NCBI GenBank assembly: GCA_022457155.1
Contig: JAJGOT010000437.1
Span: 1 to 64,000, forward strand
Direction: 5' to 3'
DNA: 64,000 nucleotides
Source of the DNA: Cladopsammia gracilis
Taxonomy: Eukaryota; Cnidaria; Anthozoa; Scleractinia; Dendrophylliidae
Below the pieces are notes generated by a model that had not been told where the DNA came from, ran no database searches, and saw nothing but the letters and a program-made list of their open reading frames with translations. Shown in pieces: positions 22,732 through 33,399 of this stretch (positions within the stretch are counted from its first letter, which is position 1; every line of letters starts with the position of its first letter). The translations under genes and the position numbers were made by a program.

Positions 22732-22778
22732 CTACATTATGTGGCACAAGAACAGATAGATGATTTCCAGTTCCTGGT
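22732..22778 (+). other. Exon-like fragment with splice-like borders
   Basis: TTATGACAG precedes and GTAGGT follows an open stretch whose frame reads like LHYVAQEQIDDFQFL. It is uncertain and might belong with 23450-23595 as captured host exons. Confidence 0.2.
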
Positions 22779-22789
22779 AGGTTGCCTGG

Positions 22790-23310
22790 GGGAGGGGAGT
22801 GCTTCCCTTCCGCCGGATGGGGTCGTATTTTCACAACTGGATTGACTATAATGAGGTTACATTTTCAACAGAGTATGGGGTTGCACATTTTTGGGATTTT
22901 TGGAGCAAGAAAATGATGGCAATTTCCTTTTTTTGTGGGGGGTATTTTTATTCTAGTATGGATTTGGGGGATTAAAAACAAAGTGACTAAGTTTGGATCA
23001 AAGTTTACATTTTCACAAAAGTGACAAATACGGTATGGGGTCGATAATTGGCCACAGAATAGACTATTTAATAATTGGATTATGAGCTTTATCTCGTGAT
23101 AGTTGAGTTTTTATTGAATAGCAACTGCCACTGACAACCGCACATACTCACTTTCTACAACAGGTTAGATAGTGAGTAGAATAGCCAATAAGAGAACAGC
23201 ATTCATGATGGAATGCTAGTAGATTTATACTAAAAAGGAGTAGGGGCTATGAGAGGCCAGCAGCAAATACCCTGGCAGTGGAAGTTGATCCAAGCACCCC
23301 CCCTGGGGTA
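22790..23310. repeat. G-tract repeat relative (GATGGGGTCGTA type)
   Basis: GGGGGAGGGGAGTGCTTCCC opens it. Words such as GTATGGGGTTGC and GTATGGGGTCGATA recur, and CACCCCCCCTGGGG closes it. The layout matches 46810-47225. Confidence 0.45.
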
Positions 23311-23449
23311 AAACATTGGCATTAGTTCATATACACATTTTTACTGACAGGATTTTTGAGGATGAAATATTAACAAGCTAAGTTAAAAATATCTGAAGAT
23401 GATGATGATGGATCTTGTTATCTGTCTTGAAAGCCTATCATCTCTGCAG

Positions 23450-23595
23450 AGGCTCAAATGGAGTTTGTGGAAAGGGAGAATCTGTTGAGCAAAGCGAGTG
23501 CATGCACAAAGAAACCAAGAAGACAGATGCTGGAGCTCAATCAGTCTTCATGTCTTTTGCATCTGCACACATCTTGTTTATCTAAATCACCCTAA
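23450..23595 (+). other. Exon-like fragment after a strong acceptor-like site
   Basis: TCATCTCTGCAG precedes about 145 bases that are open in two frames, one of them ending TCACCCTAA. Composition differs from the surrounding repeats. Because two frames stay open, the product cannot be stated. It may be captured host exon material. Confidence 0.25.
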
Positions 23596-24526
23596 TCCCT
23601 CTGAGCTGATGAGATGATCTAAAGCCAAAAAAGAAATTACGTTTACAGAAACAGAGAACAGTGGCCTTTAACAGCCAAATTTAATAAAGTGATAAGAAGT
23701 GACATATTTCAGTGGTAGTAAAATATATCACTGATTGATTCACCTGCAAGCTTCTTTGACTTTTGGGATACTTGTAGATCTCCCTTGACCTTTGCAATAC
23801 CAGTGGAAATGCTCTGCCTGGGCAAAGAAGTCATATGTAGATGCTAAGAGTGATTTTATTTGACGAGTTGCGCAGAAAGCCACAACACATTTTTTAACAT
23901 TTCATAAGAGATAATTTTAATTCTCCTTATTTTTTTCCCTGTTCTGTCTTAGATGAATTCAAAATGTCTGGCTAAGCTGGTACAAAAGGGAAATATTGTA
24001 CAAGTTTGAAATGTCCAAAAGATGTCATTAGTGAAGTCAAAGATTTGAGTATTAAAACACCATTGATATGTGGCCGTAAGTAACAATAAATAATTTACAT
24101 ATCATTGTCAGCACCTGCATATAAATCCACATTCACATTTCAAATAGATTCCTAGAATAGCCCAGAAATTTCTAAATGTAGTCTTAAATTATTATCTATA
24201 CCTGGACTTCTGGATGCAAAAATCTCGGAATCGGCGAGACTAGCAAGTTTAAAAGTCAGCTGATGTATTAAACTAAAGCTCATTCAGCGGGTATTCATAA
24301 GCCAAAAATCCTTCAACTATCTGATCACGACGATTGTTACCATATTCACGACTCGGAAACTGCCGAAAGTTTAACGATAACATCTAACTACTCCTCGCGA
24401 AAGATAAACGTCCAACTTCTGAAATGAGACAGCCAGAATCCTGCCTTTTCTTGCACCGTGAGCACGTCCGCCATCTTAAAAAAAAAACTCTGAACATGAG
24501 CAGAACCAACCGGAAGTCCTAGATTC

Positions 24527-24618
24527 TAGCCAATCAAATCCTGCGTCCCCAGAGCCCTTTGGCTCTCATACTCAGGTTCCGGCGGTTAAGAGGGCCAAGC
24601 GGCTCTGGGGACGAGAAT
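24527..24618 (-). repeat. Right terminal inverted repeat of the 8.3-kb element
   Basis: This is the inverted partner of 16340-16431, followed at once by the second copy of the GGGACAAATAC target duplication. Confidence 0.88.
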
Positions 24619-24711
24619 GGGACAAATACTATGATGTGGCTATTGTCAACATAATTAGGCTTTTATAAAAAAAAAAAAAAAATAGCAAAGAAATATAAAC
24701 CAAAGAGAAAA

Positions 24712-25423
24712 ATGATGGCTAAAAAGAATGACAATTTCGATTACTTGGCAAGAGGTCAAGAAATCAAATTTGATGAACGGTAAGCCACTTTCATCCCTGC
24801 ATTCCTGGCCACGGTAGTGGCCAGGAATAGTAGTAGGCGAGTAGTTATAGAACGCTGGATTTAAGCCCTCAAACTGCCTTTCCCTCATTGGCTATGCTTG
24901 ATCAACACGTCATTGCCGATATCTGTGTTTTCTAAAATCTTTAAAAGAAAAAAATCAAACTAAGTTAGAAATGTTTCTTGTCACCGGACTAACTTTGAAG
25001 ACAACCTAATTTGCATAATATTCACCACATTTTCCCCAAAGGAACCGAAGATCGGGACTTAATAATTAGCTAGTTATAGCCATTAAACAATTCAATGCGT
25101 TTATTTGTGTGTTCTCTACTGTATTTATGACGAAACATCGTGAAATATAAATAAAAGAAGCGCCTATATTTAAAGCACTCTGAATTGTCCAACAACCTAA
25201 TTTGCATTTGTTTTATATTCGCAAAAGCACGAAAAGTTTAATGTCGCTGTGGAAAAGGAAGACAAAAACGCGAAGTATTTTTTTTTTTTTATATTCCTAT
25301 GCTAACATTTTTTTTTTAGCCGAATTCAATAGAAATTTAAAGCGTTTCGTTCTGGACTTGGGAAAAGACAGCGAAGACAGGGTACTTCCGCATATTCTCA
25401 AAAAGCGATTAAATGTGTACTAA
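24712..25423 (+). CDS. Possible three-exon small gene at the inner breakpoint
   Basis: A phase-consistent model exists: 24712-24779 (starts ATGATGGCTAAAAAG, donor GTAAGC), 25228-25274 (weak acceptor, donor GTATTT), 25320-25423 (acceptor TTTTTTTTAG, stop TAA). It gives 72 basic residues, ending LKKRLNVY. Exon 1 and exon 3 have convincing coding composition. Exon 2 is weak and is also open in a second frame. The start codon lies directly beyond the inner edge of the left arm. I do not recognise the product. It may be a fragment of a larger gene. Confidence 0.3.
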
Positions 25424-25429
25424 TTTATT

Positions 25430-27437
25430 AATTTTCTTGAATCAACAATTAAAAACTTATCCAAATTAACTTGCCTTTCACACCTTTGAAGGAACACTGA
25501 ACTTAGAAATAATGACACGCAGTCTATTTGCATCCACGATTGGCATCCCTCGCAAAGGACCGAAGGGTTGTTTTCTTCATCAGTTGGTACTATCATCCTC
25601 GCGATCATTTGCCAAACTCTCTCGCCATGTCTTTCCTCTATTTCCTCGAGCCTTGCTCTTCGTCGACTTCCTCGTTCTCTTACTTCCAGGTTTTTCTTGA
25701 TCTTGATTCTTTCTGTCAGCTATTTCCTTTTTTCCTTTTCTCTTTTCTTAATATTTCTCTTCTAGTTCCTTACCTCTCTCTTCCTTTTTCTTTTCCATTT
25801 CCTGGAGTATTTTTTGCTTTTCCGCCAGCTGCCTAGCTTTCTTCAGCTTTTCATCCAGGAGAATTTTCATCGACTCTGGCCCGCTAACAAAATTGGGGAT
25901 TCTTCGTTTAGCATTATTAGGTTTAGCAGGACCATTAACTTCTAAGGTGGGACATGTGAAAATCTTTCGAAGTACCGTAGCGGAGGAGTTGATCTGACCT
26001 AAATATGGCTCTGCACTTGCTCTTTGTTGTACACCTTCTGCAGTGGCTGCACTTGTTGAAGGTGCTACACTTGTGTCCGGCACTTGTTAAAGGCGCTACA
26101 CTTGTTAAAGGCGCTGCACTTGTTGAAGGCGCTACACTTGTTAAAGGCGCTACAGTTGTTGAAGACGATATACTTGCTGAAGGCACTACACTTGCCGAAG
26201 ACTCTACACCTGACGAAGACGCTACAGTTATTAAAGGCGCTGAACGTGCTAAAGAGGCTGCACTTGTTGAAGGCGCTGGAGGTGTTGTAGGTGCTACACT
26301 TGTTGAAGACGTTGCTGTTGCTGTTGATTTTCCTCTGTTTTGGACTTCACTTATGAGCAGCACAGTTTCTTCCAAGCAGAGAAGGTTGGACTTCCTTCAA
26401 TATCATAGCTTTCTGCCATTTCTCGCCTGTATTTCGTCGTAAAAGGTGTTGCTAACGCTGCCTCTAGAGCTTCAAAAGCTTGAACTGCACCCGATGAGCT
26501 TCCACTAGTGGACACTGGCGGGAGAGCTGTCTCGGAAGAGAACGGCGTAGTACAACCCAGTTGTTCATTCGAGATTTGGTTTCGGTCCAAAGGATAAATT
26601 CTCGATTTGCGAAAAGCGCTGACTACAACCAAAGACAAAAGTGTTGGGAAGGTTCCTTGTTTTCCTTACCCCTCCCCCCTCGTCCCCCCTCTTTCAAAGT
26701 TGCTGTTAACGCAAATTCTTAACTTACACTGTCTTTTGTATAGACGTCTTCAACATTGGATTTGGGGGAGAGGGGGGCTATAGAAAGCGTTGTGCGCGCC
26801 TTTAATTGAGCTGAAACCCAAAGGTGGTGTCATTTTTTAGCGTTTTACAAGCCTTCCCAACTAATTTTGTCTTGGGTTGTAGGATTAAGGGGCTCATAAC
26901 TTCTTCCCACGATGCTTTGAACACAAAAGTTCTTTTTATTGATTTCTGTATTTGGGTTCCTTTGAGCAAAGTTTCGTACTTCTTTGTACCAACTCTTCTT
27001 CATTGGACCAAAAAGACCGACATCAGCGGGATGGACGAGATGAGTCGCATTTTGTAGAAGTAAAGATATATTCCATTCTTCTCTGCCAATTGGAATAACT
27101 CCAGATTAAGATGAGAATCATGACCGTCAATAAGTAGGACAACAGGCCTTGCTGGAGGCAAATTTGGCACAAAGTGATTAGCAAACCACATGTAAATCGT
27201 TTTCACTTGTGGTTTTCGCTTAACTGAAGAGCGAAACCATTTGTTCCCAGGTTTATTGTCTCGAAAAGGTGTCGCCCTTCCGTCTTTTTCTATGAACATT
27301 TTGATCGCGTTGAATAATGAATCTTTAGATACACCAAAACCCCGATTTGCCAATTCAATCAGCCAATATCTAAATAATTGACTCGCCATATCAAAACAAT
27401 TGTCAAAAAAAGGCCTGTATGTGAATTTATATTTCAC
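25430..27437 (-). pseudogene. pogo/Tigger-type transposase pseudogene
   Basis: Read on the minus strand, the order fits a Tigger-like DDE transposase of the Tc1/mariner group. The CENP-B-type DNA-binding region has NKPGNKWFRSSVKRKPQV. A DDE core follows with VVLLIDGHDSHLN and, after a frameshift near 27055, THLVHPADVGLFGPMKKSW. Next come SWEEVMSPLI in another frame and AFRKSRIYPLDRNQI (about 26600). The tail has a Ser/Thr/Ala hexapeptide repeat (26090-26320), a charged coiled-coil-like stretch (RRIPNFVSGPESMKILLDEK, about 25880) and a CEGCQSWMQIDC remnant of a zinc-binding end. It is 5' truncated with several frameshifts, and no terminal repeats were found. It is inactive. Confidence 0.78.
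26080..26325 (+). repeat. 18-bp minisatellite within the pogo/Tigger tail
   Basis: The unit GGCGCTACACTTGTTAAA recurs about a dozen times with variation. On the minus strand it stays in frame and encodes Ser-Val-Ala-Pro-Leu-Thr-like hexapeptides. Confidence 0.85.
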
Positions 27438-27739
27438 TGCTGCTTACTTATTTTTGTAATGGGTCGTCACGCAACGCCTCCCCTTTAACGAGACCAAGCA
27501 CGTTGTGACGACATAGATAACAGGACTATGAAAAACCTTTCAACAATTTCATTTTATCAAATGGTCAGACAATTACATGTAATTAATCTGTGATTACTGC
27601 CTAGTTATAAATATCAGGTAAGTTTCAATATTAAGCTTTGTCATCTACCGTATTACTCAGTATTCAGTATTGACGAGATTATCTCTAAAGTTAAATCAAA
27701 AAGTAATTAATTAATATTTTCACAATTCTTTTTTTTATA

Positions 27740-27918
27740 TCAATCACTTGTTTCTTCTTTTTTTTTCCTTTTTTTTTCTCTTTTTTTTCTTCTTTCTTCT
27801 TCTTCTTCTTTTTCTTCTTCTTCTTCTTCTTCTTCTTCTTCTTCTTTTTTCTTCTTCTTTTTTTCTTCTTCTTCTTTCTTTTTCTTCTTTCTTCTTTTTT
27901 CTTCTTTTTCTTCTTTTG
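27740..27918. repeat. TTC-rich polypyrimidine tract
   Basis: A nearly pure CT strand of about 175 bases is built from TTC and T runs. It is purine-pyrimidine asymmetric and could form triplex DNA. Open frames across it are artefacts. Confidence 0.9.
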
Positions 27919-27939
27919 ATCCTTTCTTTTTATTTCAAA

Positions 27940-28054
27940 AAATTGGTGTGTGTAGCGATTTCTAATCCTGTAATTAATTTCACTGGCCCGCCAAGAGTAG
28001 CTTTTGCTACCTGCAGGCCAGTATTATAAATTCTATAATAACTAACTAATAAAG

Positions 28055-28092
<38 letters not shown>
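27940..28092 (+). mobile_element. Retroposon 3' end with TTG tail
   Basis: A conserved-looking segment (CACTGGCCCGCCAAGAGTAG with its inner inverted GCAGGCCAG) runs into CTAATAAAGA and then about 12 TTG units (28056-28092). This is the usual form of the tail of a CR1/L2-type LINE or its SINE. The body upstream is replaced by the TTC tract. Confidence 0.55.
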
Positions 28093-30044
28093 ATGTATGA
28101 CCTCAATGTCCCGGGTTGGGGGGGGGGGGGGGGGGGGGTGGTGGGGGGTGACCCTCCTACACGGGCCAACTTTTCTCCATATAAACAGGCCCTAAAAAAA
28201 ATACATGTGACTTACGTACTTTTAATCACGCTATACATGCATTAGCTTTTGTTTATTCGTAATCTTTGTTACACTTACACATGTATCTTTAATTTCTCGA
28301 CCAGGGAAAATTCGGTTCTTTCATTTAATAAGAAATAGGTTTTGAGCAATGTGTCTTTTAGTGACCGGAAACTGGCACACCAGGCCGAATTCTTCGCTGA
28401 GAGTTTGACTGCTAAAATTTCAGGAACAGCCGTATTCTAGCTGATGATGACAGATTCCCTAATAACATTCATCTTTAATCTAAAATTTGCCCAAAAAATT
28501 ATGAAGCTCCTTGAGATATTTCCTGTGAAACTATTTGTTTGTCTACGGTGGTTTTGCTGTGCAGTGAAGCGAGCCGTACACCAATACTTTTGCTCGAATT
28601 TTTGCCAAACTGGAATTCGATTTCCTATCAGCGCCGCGGATAGTTACTGTTGTAACTCAGAAACCTACTCAAACAGCCAGCATGTTGTTGACACAGTTGC
28701 TATGAAATTTGGTTGCTTTGTACAACTCCACTTACTAAAAGTGATTTTATAATCTATGAAATTATCGCTTGTAATAAGGATCGGGGCGAAGCTACTATGT
28801 AGAGCAAAAAAATTTCGCTAGAGATAGTTTCAGTCCTTTCATATTGTTGACATCGGCGCAAAGAGAAGAAGGTCAGCACGACACTTGACCTATTCGTTTG
28901 CGATCAGTTATCACCTACTCGAGAATTGATTTTTATCACTAGATTTTGTTTCCGAACAAGGAATTTTGTTTGCCACAGCAAGGAAAGGGTATACGCAATA
29001 AACTAAATTATTTGATGTTTACTTGTGCTTGCGTGACTGACTTTCTCAACTTTTGAAGAAAATTCATGAAGATTGCGGCTGTGCGTCTACGTCTCTCAAC
29101 GGGTGGCTTTTCAATTACTCAAGCTAGATTTTCGATATGTTGCAGTACAGTAACATAGCTTTCTGCTAGTATAACTTTCATTGTAAAATTCGATGGAAAA
29201 GGACAAGATTTATGCCAGAGAAGTTTCCTCATTTTCAAGTGTTTTGTTTGTGAAAGTAGGAATGTTCGCGCTATTTAAAAAGACTTGTAAAATTGTATCT
29301 TCTTCCAATATTTTTACATTTCTACGCTCTCAAAGGATTGCTCAGTACTTAACTGCAAAGAATCATTTTCATACGTTTAAGGCGTCTTTCTTCCCGAGCG
29401 ATTTAAAGATACAGCAAATCTCGACTAAATTTATTGGCGGCTGCGACCTGAACACGGCATTTTAGTTTTTGAGAGATTTCTCGAAAACGAAAAGTCTTTG
29501 GAAAGTTTGAATGTAATTTTCGTAAATAGGTCACCAAAGGGTTTCTCCTGACGAAATATGAAGAAATTCGAAAATTCAGTTTTGACGGCGAGTTCTCGAT
29601 ATTTATAGACAGCCGCTCTTAATATATAGCTTTACTTATATTTCATAGACAAAGTGTTGCTGAAAGGTTGAAGTTGTGGCTTATGATATCATCAACATTT
29701 AATTTTAGCAACAGCATAAAATTTAAAGAAACACTGCTGATCAGCAGTCAATTAAGTGTTTTCACTAAAGTCATATCAAAATTCAGAAGCATTAAAAAGC
29801 AGATTTAGATTATAAAATGTTTATAGCATTGCAGAGCGTTTAAAACTACACATCTGGGCGAAATTTTAAAAGCGCAAAAATATTTCGTTTAAGAGTTATA
29901 GGCAAACGAGTATCATAATTTTTGGTTGAGAAATGTATGTAGCAGCTATCTTGGTGCCCCATATGGCGGCCAAAACTACACCCAAAAACTCATCACAAAA
30001 TATTGAATGCACTATAAGTTCCATTAAATCGTCTTATAAGCATC
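28093..30044. other. Stretch without recognisable genes
   Basis: It contains a G run of about 20 (28118-28138) with GGTGGGGGGTG beside it. The rest is AT-rich unique-looking DNA. Open frames at 28444 and 29193 have no coding features I can support. Confidence 0.5.
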
Positions 30045-30049
30045 TATAA

Positions 30050-30412
30050 TGTAGCTCCCATTGCGTGCCTATATTTTGACGTCAACATCCGGGACACCCG
30101 CCATGTGCTTTGTCGAAGAAGAACTACTCGCCATGTTTGTACTAGCGTAGTTTGCGTTTCAAAATTATTGACTTATGGACACCTTGAATTCGAAACAGTC
30201 GGTAAGTTCTGTCGTATCCCGTGTGTATTGTAATTTCGCTTGTTAAATGTGTAATTTCTGTTCTTAGAAAACCTGCCTTATTACCTAACTGGATGTTTAC
30301 CCGATGTGATGACTGGAATATTTGTGGAATTGTTAATGGAGTATTCATAAATAAATGGTTGAGTTTTTACTTTCGAATCTTTCGTATATGTGGTCACGCG
30401 AACTACGCTACA
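30050..30412 (+). repeat. 5' LTR of the BEL/Pao element
   Basis: It starts TGTAGCTCCC and ends ACGCTACA. It contains TGACGTCA (30077-30084), a complete cAMP-response palindrome that could act in transcription, and AATAAA at 30350-30355. Confidence 0.95.
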
Positions 30413-30567
30413 GTTTTCGACTTCCTCGAATTGGTGGAGGAGCTGGATTCATTTGGTAGAACTCTGGAAGTTTGACTTGTTTCGTACGAGTATTTGGAAG
30501 TGGCGAAGGAATTGGAATTTTATTTCTAGTGCTATCGATCGATTTGGAACACTTTAATTTTGGAATT

Positions 30568-31251
30568 ATGGAAGGCGACCTTGAGTTACAGTTGGATTCT
30601 TCGTATCAAGAAGCGAGTAATCGTGCACTCACAACCGAATTAGGCGGTTCAGTAGAAATGGAAGAAGAAAGCGGTGCTAGAAATATTCAAGTTAATACGC
30701 GTAAAGAGCTTCAAGACGCCGAAGGTTATTTGAATGAGAAGAAACACGCTCTAAACAAGTCACACTCTGGCTATGTTGGAAATCTCACCAGAATAAACAA
30801 CGAGATTACCCGTTTGATGGAACACAGCGGCACTCAAGACGAAATTTCAAAGAAAATGGAAAATTTCAACGATGCATGGATCAAATTTGTTGATGCACAT
30901 GACAAATATTGCAAGTGTTTGGTTGCAAGCGTTGACACTTCGGCGATGGAAGAAGCTGAGAAAATTTATAAGGAGCAAATGGAGCGAAAATTAAATCTCG
31001 ATTCCGCTGTGAAATTGTGGCTACCCGTGTATCAACACAACAGTGTATTCTCAAGTTTAAGACCCAAAGGTTCGCGTAGTGAAAGTTCCAAAACAAGTTC
31101 AAAGACATCTACACGCACAATGTCCCGAAAAAAGGAAGCCCTGGCCTTAGCCCGGCTTAAGATCCGCCAGTTGAAAGTTCGCCAGCGATTGGATGAGGAG
31201 GAACAAGAAATTCGAAAGAAAAGAGAGTTAATGGAAGCTGAAATGGAGGCA
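30568..31251 (+). pseudogene. gag: BEL/Pao gag, amino-terminal part
   Basis: The ATG at 30568 is the first in a good frame (MEGDLELQ). The 228 codons up to the insertion encode a charged, coiled-coil-prone protein. A helical segment (about residues 45-150) is followed by a Ser-rich stretch (SSKTSSKTSTRT) and a strongly helical KEALALARLKIRQLKVRQ region. The frame runs into a 293-bp MITE at 31252. The same frame number resumes at 34558 after the 3.3-kb insertion, whose length plus one target copy is a multiple of three. This part is therefore the front of the gag found at 34558-37230. Confidence 0.8.
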
Positions 31252-31544
31252 CACTGTAATTTTCAAAGAGTTATTTTAACTCCAAAAGTGGAGTAAAAAA
31301 AAAGGTACAGGATAATCCCTTTTTTGGGGTCATTTTAACTCCAAATTTAACTCCGAATTGGGGTTAAAATAACTCCAACCACTAATGGAGTTAATTTAAC
31401 TCTACTATACAGCAAGGTAACTGCTTTTGGGGTTAAAATAACTCTTTTTTGGAGCTGAAATAACTCCGAAAAAATTAACTCCAGTGCAAGGAGTTAATTT
31501 AACTTCACTTTAGGAGTTATTTTAACTCTTTGAAAATTACTGTG
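31252..31544 (+). mobile_element. 293-bp CAC-type MITE, outer left copy
   Basis: It begins CACTGTAATTTTCAAAGAG and ends CTTTGAAAATTACTGTG, so the ends are inverted repeats. The body repeats the word GGAGTTAWTTTAACTCC in many variants, giving a highly self-complementary sequence. It differs from the copy at 34263 at about one position. Confidence 0.85.
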
Positions 31545-32265
31545 TGTATATACATCAATTTTAATTTTGAAACAAAAGAAAACAAAGAGATGCTCTGTCA
31601 GTGAAAAATGCTTTATTACAGTGCAATACACAGTGTAAAATGCTTGTTTAGCCACAAAAAGTTTGTAATTGTTGTAATATGATGCTAGGGCTTTTATCTT
31701 GCAAGTAACAGTTCAGTTAGGGAAAGAAGGCAGGGTCCCCAACGCCTGGGGGGACCCAATATAAAAATGACAGGGATACTCGTCATACCATTTAGGGGTC
31801 AAAATATGTAGATTGGTAACTAACCCTACTTAAATCTAAAATGACCACTGTTAGAATTATTGCGGTACCTTTCAGGGTATTGAGCCGAAAAAAAATATGA
31901 CAGAATATGACATGTGTTGTTTTAGAATTGGTACTAATCTCTGGGATAAAAAAATATTTTTATATTTTCGATGAGCACACATCATTTTTATATGCGAGTC
32001 CCTTTGCCAGGCCTCGATGACAAAAAAAATAAGGATTTGCACGGGATTTTATTGTGAGTTTGATAAAATGTCAAAAATTATCAATAAACAGCCATTAAAG
32101 TGTTTATTTTGGGCTGGGCTGAGTCTGGGCTCCCTGTAGTTAGAATTGTGCTCTTGTTAGCGTAACGATTTACCTAGGGTTTGAATTGAGCTCAGACTAA
32201 TTGTTAGGGTAACAAGTTAGGTAGGGTTAGTTGATTTGTAATAGTGGAAAATGTTATAAAATACC

Positions 32266-32600
32266 ATATTTATTCGAATAAGTACCCACCCTTGAATAAG
32301 CGTCCACCCTAGCCTCGAGGTCCTAAAATTAAATAAGCGCCCTGGGCCCGGTTGTTCGAAAGCCGATTAACGCTAATCCTGGATTAAAAGTTAACCGAGG
32401 ATTTCATTTCTCTGTTTAAAAATGTTTTCAAAAGGTCATTTATAGCTATTAGTGAAGACAACTTTAAGTCAAGACTGAAGGGCAGAAAAGTTTGGAAAAT
32501 TTTCAACTGTTGAGTTGTTTAACTGAATTCAAAATTGACGCTAATCCTAGGTTAGATTAATCGTGTTTTGAACAACCCGGGTACTTATTCGAATAAATCA
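32266..32600. mobile_element. MITE inside the composite, ATTTATTCGAATAAGTACCC ends
   Basis: ATTTATTCGAATAAGTACCC opens it and GGGTACTTATTCGAATAAAT closes it. A second inverted pair (GGGCCCGGTTGTTCGAA at 32343 and TTTTGAACAACCCGGG near 32564) lies inside, suggesting one MITE nested in another. Confidence 0.65.
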
Positions 32601-33399
32601 GCACTGTGCTGTACACAACTCAGGCTGGTTTATGCACAATGTTTCTTGTGCTTCTGCTAATCGATCAATTGGAAACCGAATTTCAGGGTTAAAGTCCACT
32701 AATGGTTATAGAATGTACTTTAGTTTTACCTAATACAAGTGTTATACAGGAAAACCACTTTCTTGCTAGAAATACCTATAAAAAAAAACGAAAAATTAGA
32801 TTTAGTATCCATGAACAACAAAAGTAATATACAGCTCATCAGCTCTCGTCAGATCAGTAATGAAAAACCCTGTCAGGATGGGTTATTTTAAGAACGTGTT
32901 GATAATTCTGGCAAAATATAACGGGTATACATTCTGGCAAAATAAAACAGATACATAAAGAACAGTCAAGAACGTCAAGTACATGTGAAGGGCTTAAGCA
33001 AGCAAGCAAGCACGCAACTTCCAATGACTAAAACGTTTTGAAGCATCACTGTGGTATGATTATTATATGCCAGGATTACATAATGTATGACTGATGAAGT
33101 TACTAACTAAAAAGACACGTGTGTGTATGCAACTGCGACAAGTCGAACTAGAACTGATTGTAGTCGAATCGTTACGAGAATTGTGATTAAAGCAAATATC
33201 ACTGGATCTATTACAAGTAGCCTGTTTCAGGTACAACGAACCTTTAGCAGAATTGAAAGGTCGAGAAATGACACAAGTTATGCAAGCAAATCACAGTCAA
33301 TAGTCGATATTGAATACCTTGAAAACGAAACTACATGTAATAAACGCAAGCATGTTTCTACTCACAATAATTTCAAGCAATATATAAGACGTGACGTGT

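Larger units (their letters stand above)
16340..24618. mobile_element. 8.3-kb Mutator-like element, left arm only
   Basis: Inverted ends of about 92 bp (16340-16431 and 24527-24618) begin TTCTCGTCCCCAGAGCC. They are flanked by the 11-bp direct repeat GGGACAAATAC (16329-16339 and 24619-24629). The right arm carries the single uninterrupted site (about 51208-51220, reverse strand). Each terminal repeat is itself a hairpin, with CGTCCCCAGAGCC at its outer end and GGCTCTGGGGACG about 60 bases in. A target duplication of 8-11 bp with about 100-bp ends fits MULEs best. No transposase is recognisable inside. The cargo is a dead LINE, G-tract repeats, two hAT-like MITEs and exon-like fragments, so it is probably non-autonomous. 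Confidence 0.82.
1263..24710 (+). repeat. Left arm of large inverted duplication
   Basis: Reading this arm forward matches 62246-51132 read on the reverse strand, with a few percent substitutions. The outer edge is at ATACACAATTATACAA (1263) against its complement ending near 62246. The inner edge lies after CCAAAGAGAAA (24710) against 51132. The arm is longer than its partner because of segments present only here: 3635-3768, 8962-11878, about 12880-13490, 13499-14067, 15412-16278 and 16340-24618. For most of these the right arm shows the uninterrupted empty site. A haplotype misjoin in the assembly could produce the same picture. Confidence 0.93.

Noticed and set aside
26080..26325. CRISPR-like array of regularly spaced repeats
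   Set aside because: Units are contiguous 18-bp minisatellite copies with no spacers, inside a transposase tail, in a eukaryotic genome.
27748..28029. Open frame rich in Phe, Leu and Ser
   Set aside because: It is a direct product of the TTC-rich tract.
30413..30470. tRNA primer-binding site after the 5' LTR
   Set aside because: TGGTGGAGG and TGGTAGAAC words are present but none is adjacent to the LTR with a convincing tRNA 3'-end match.
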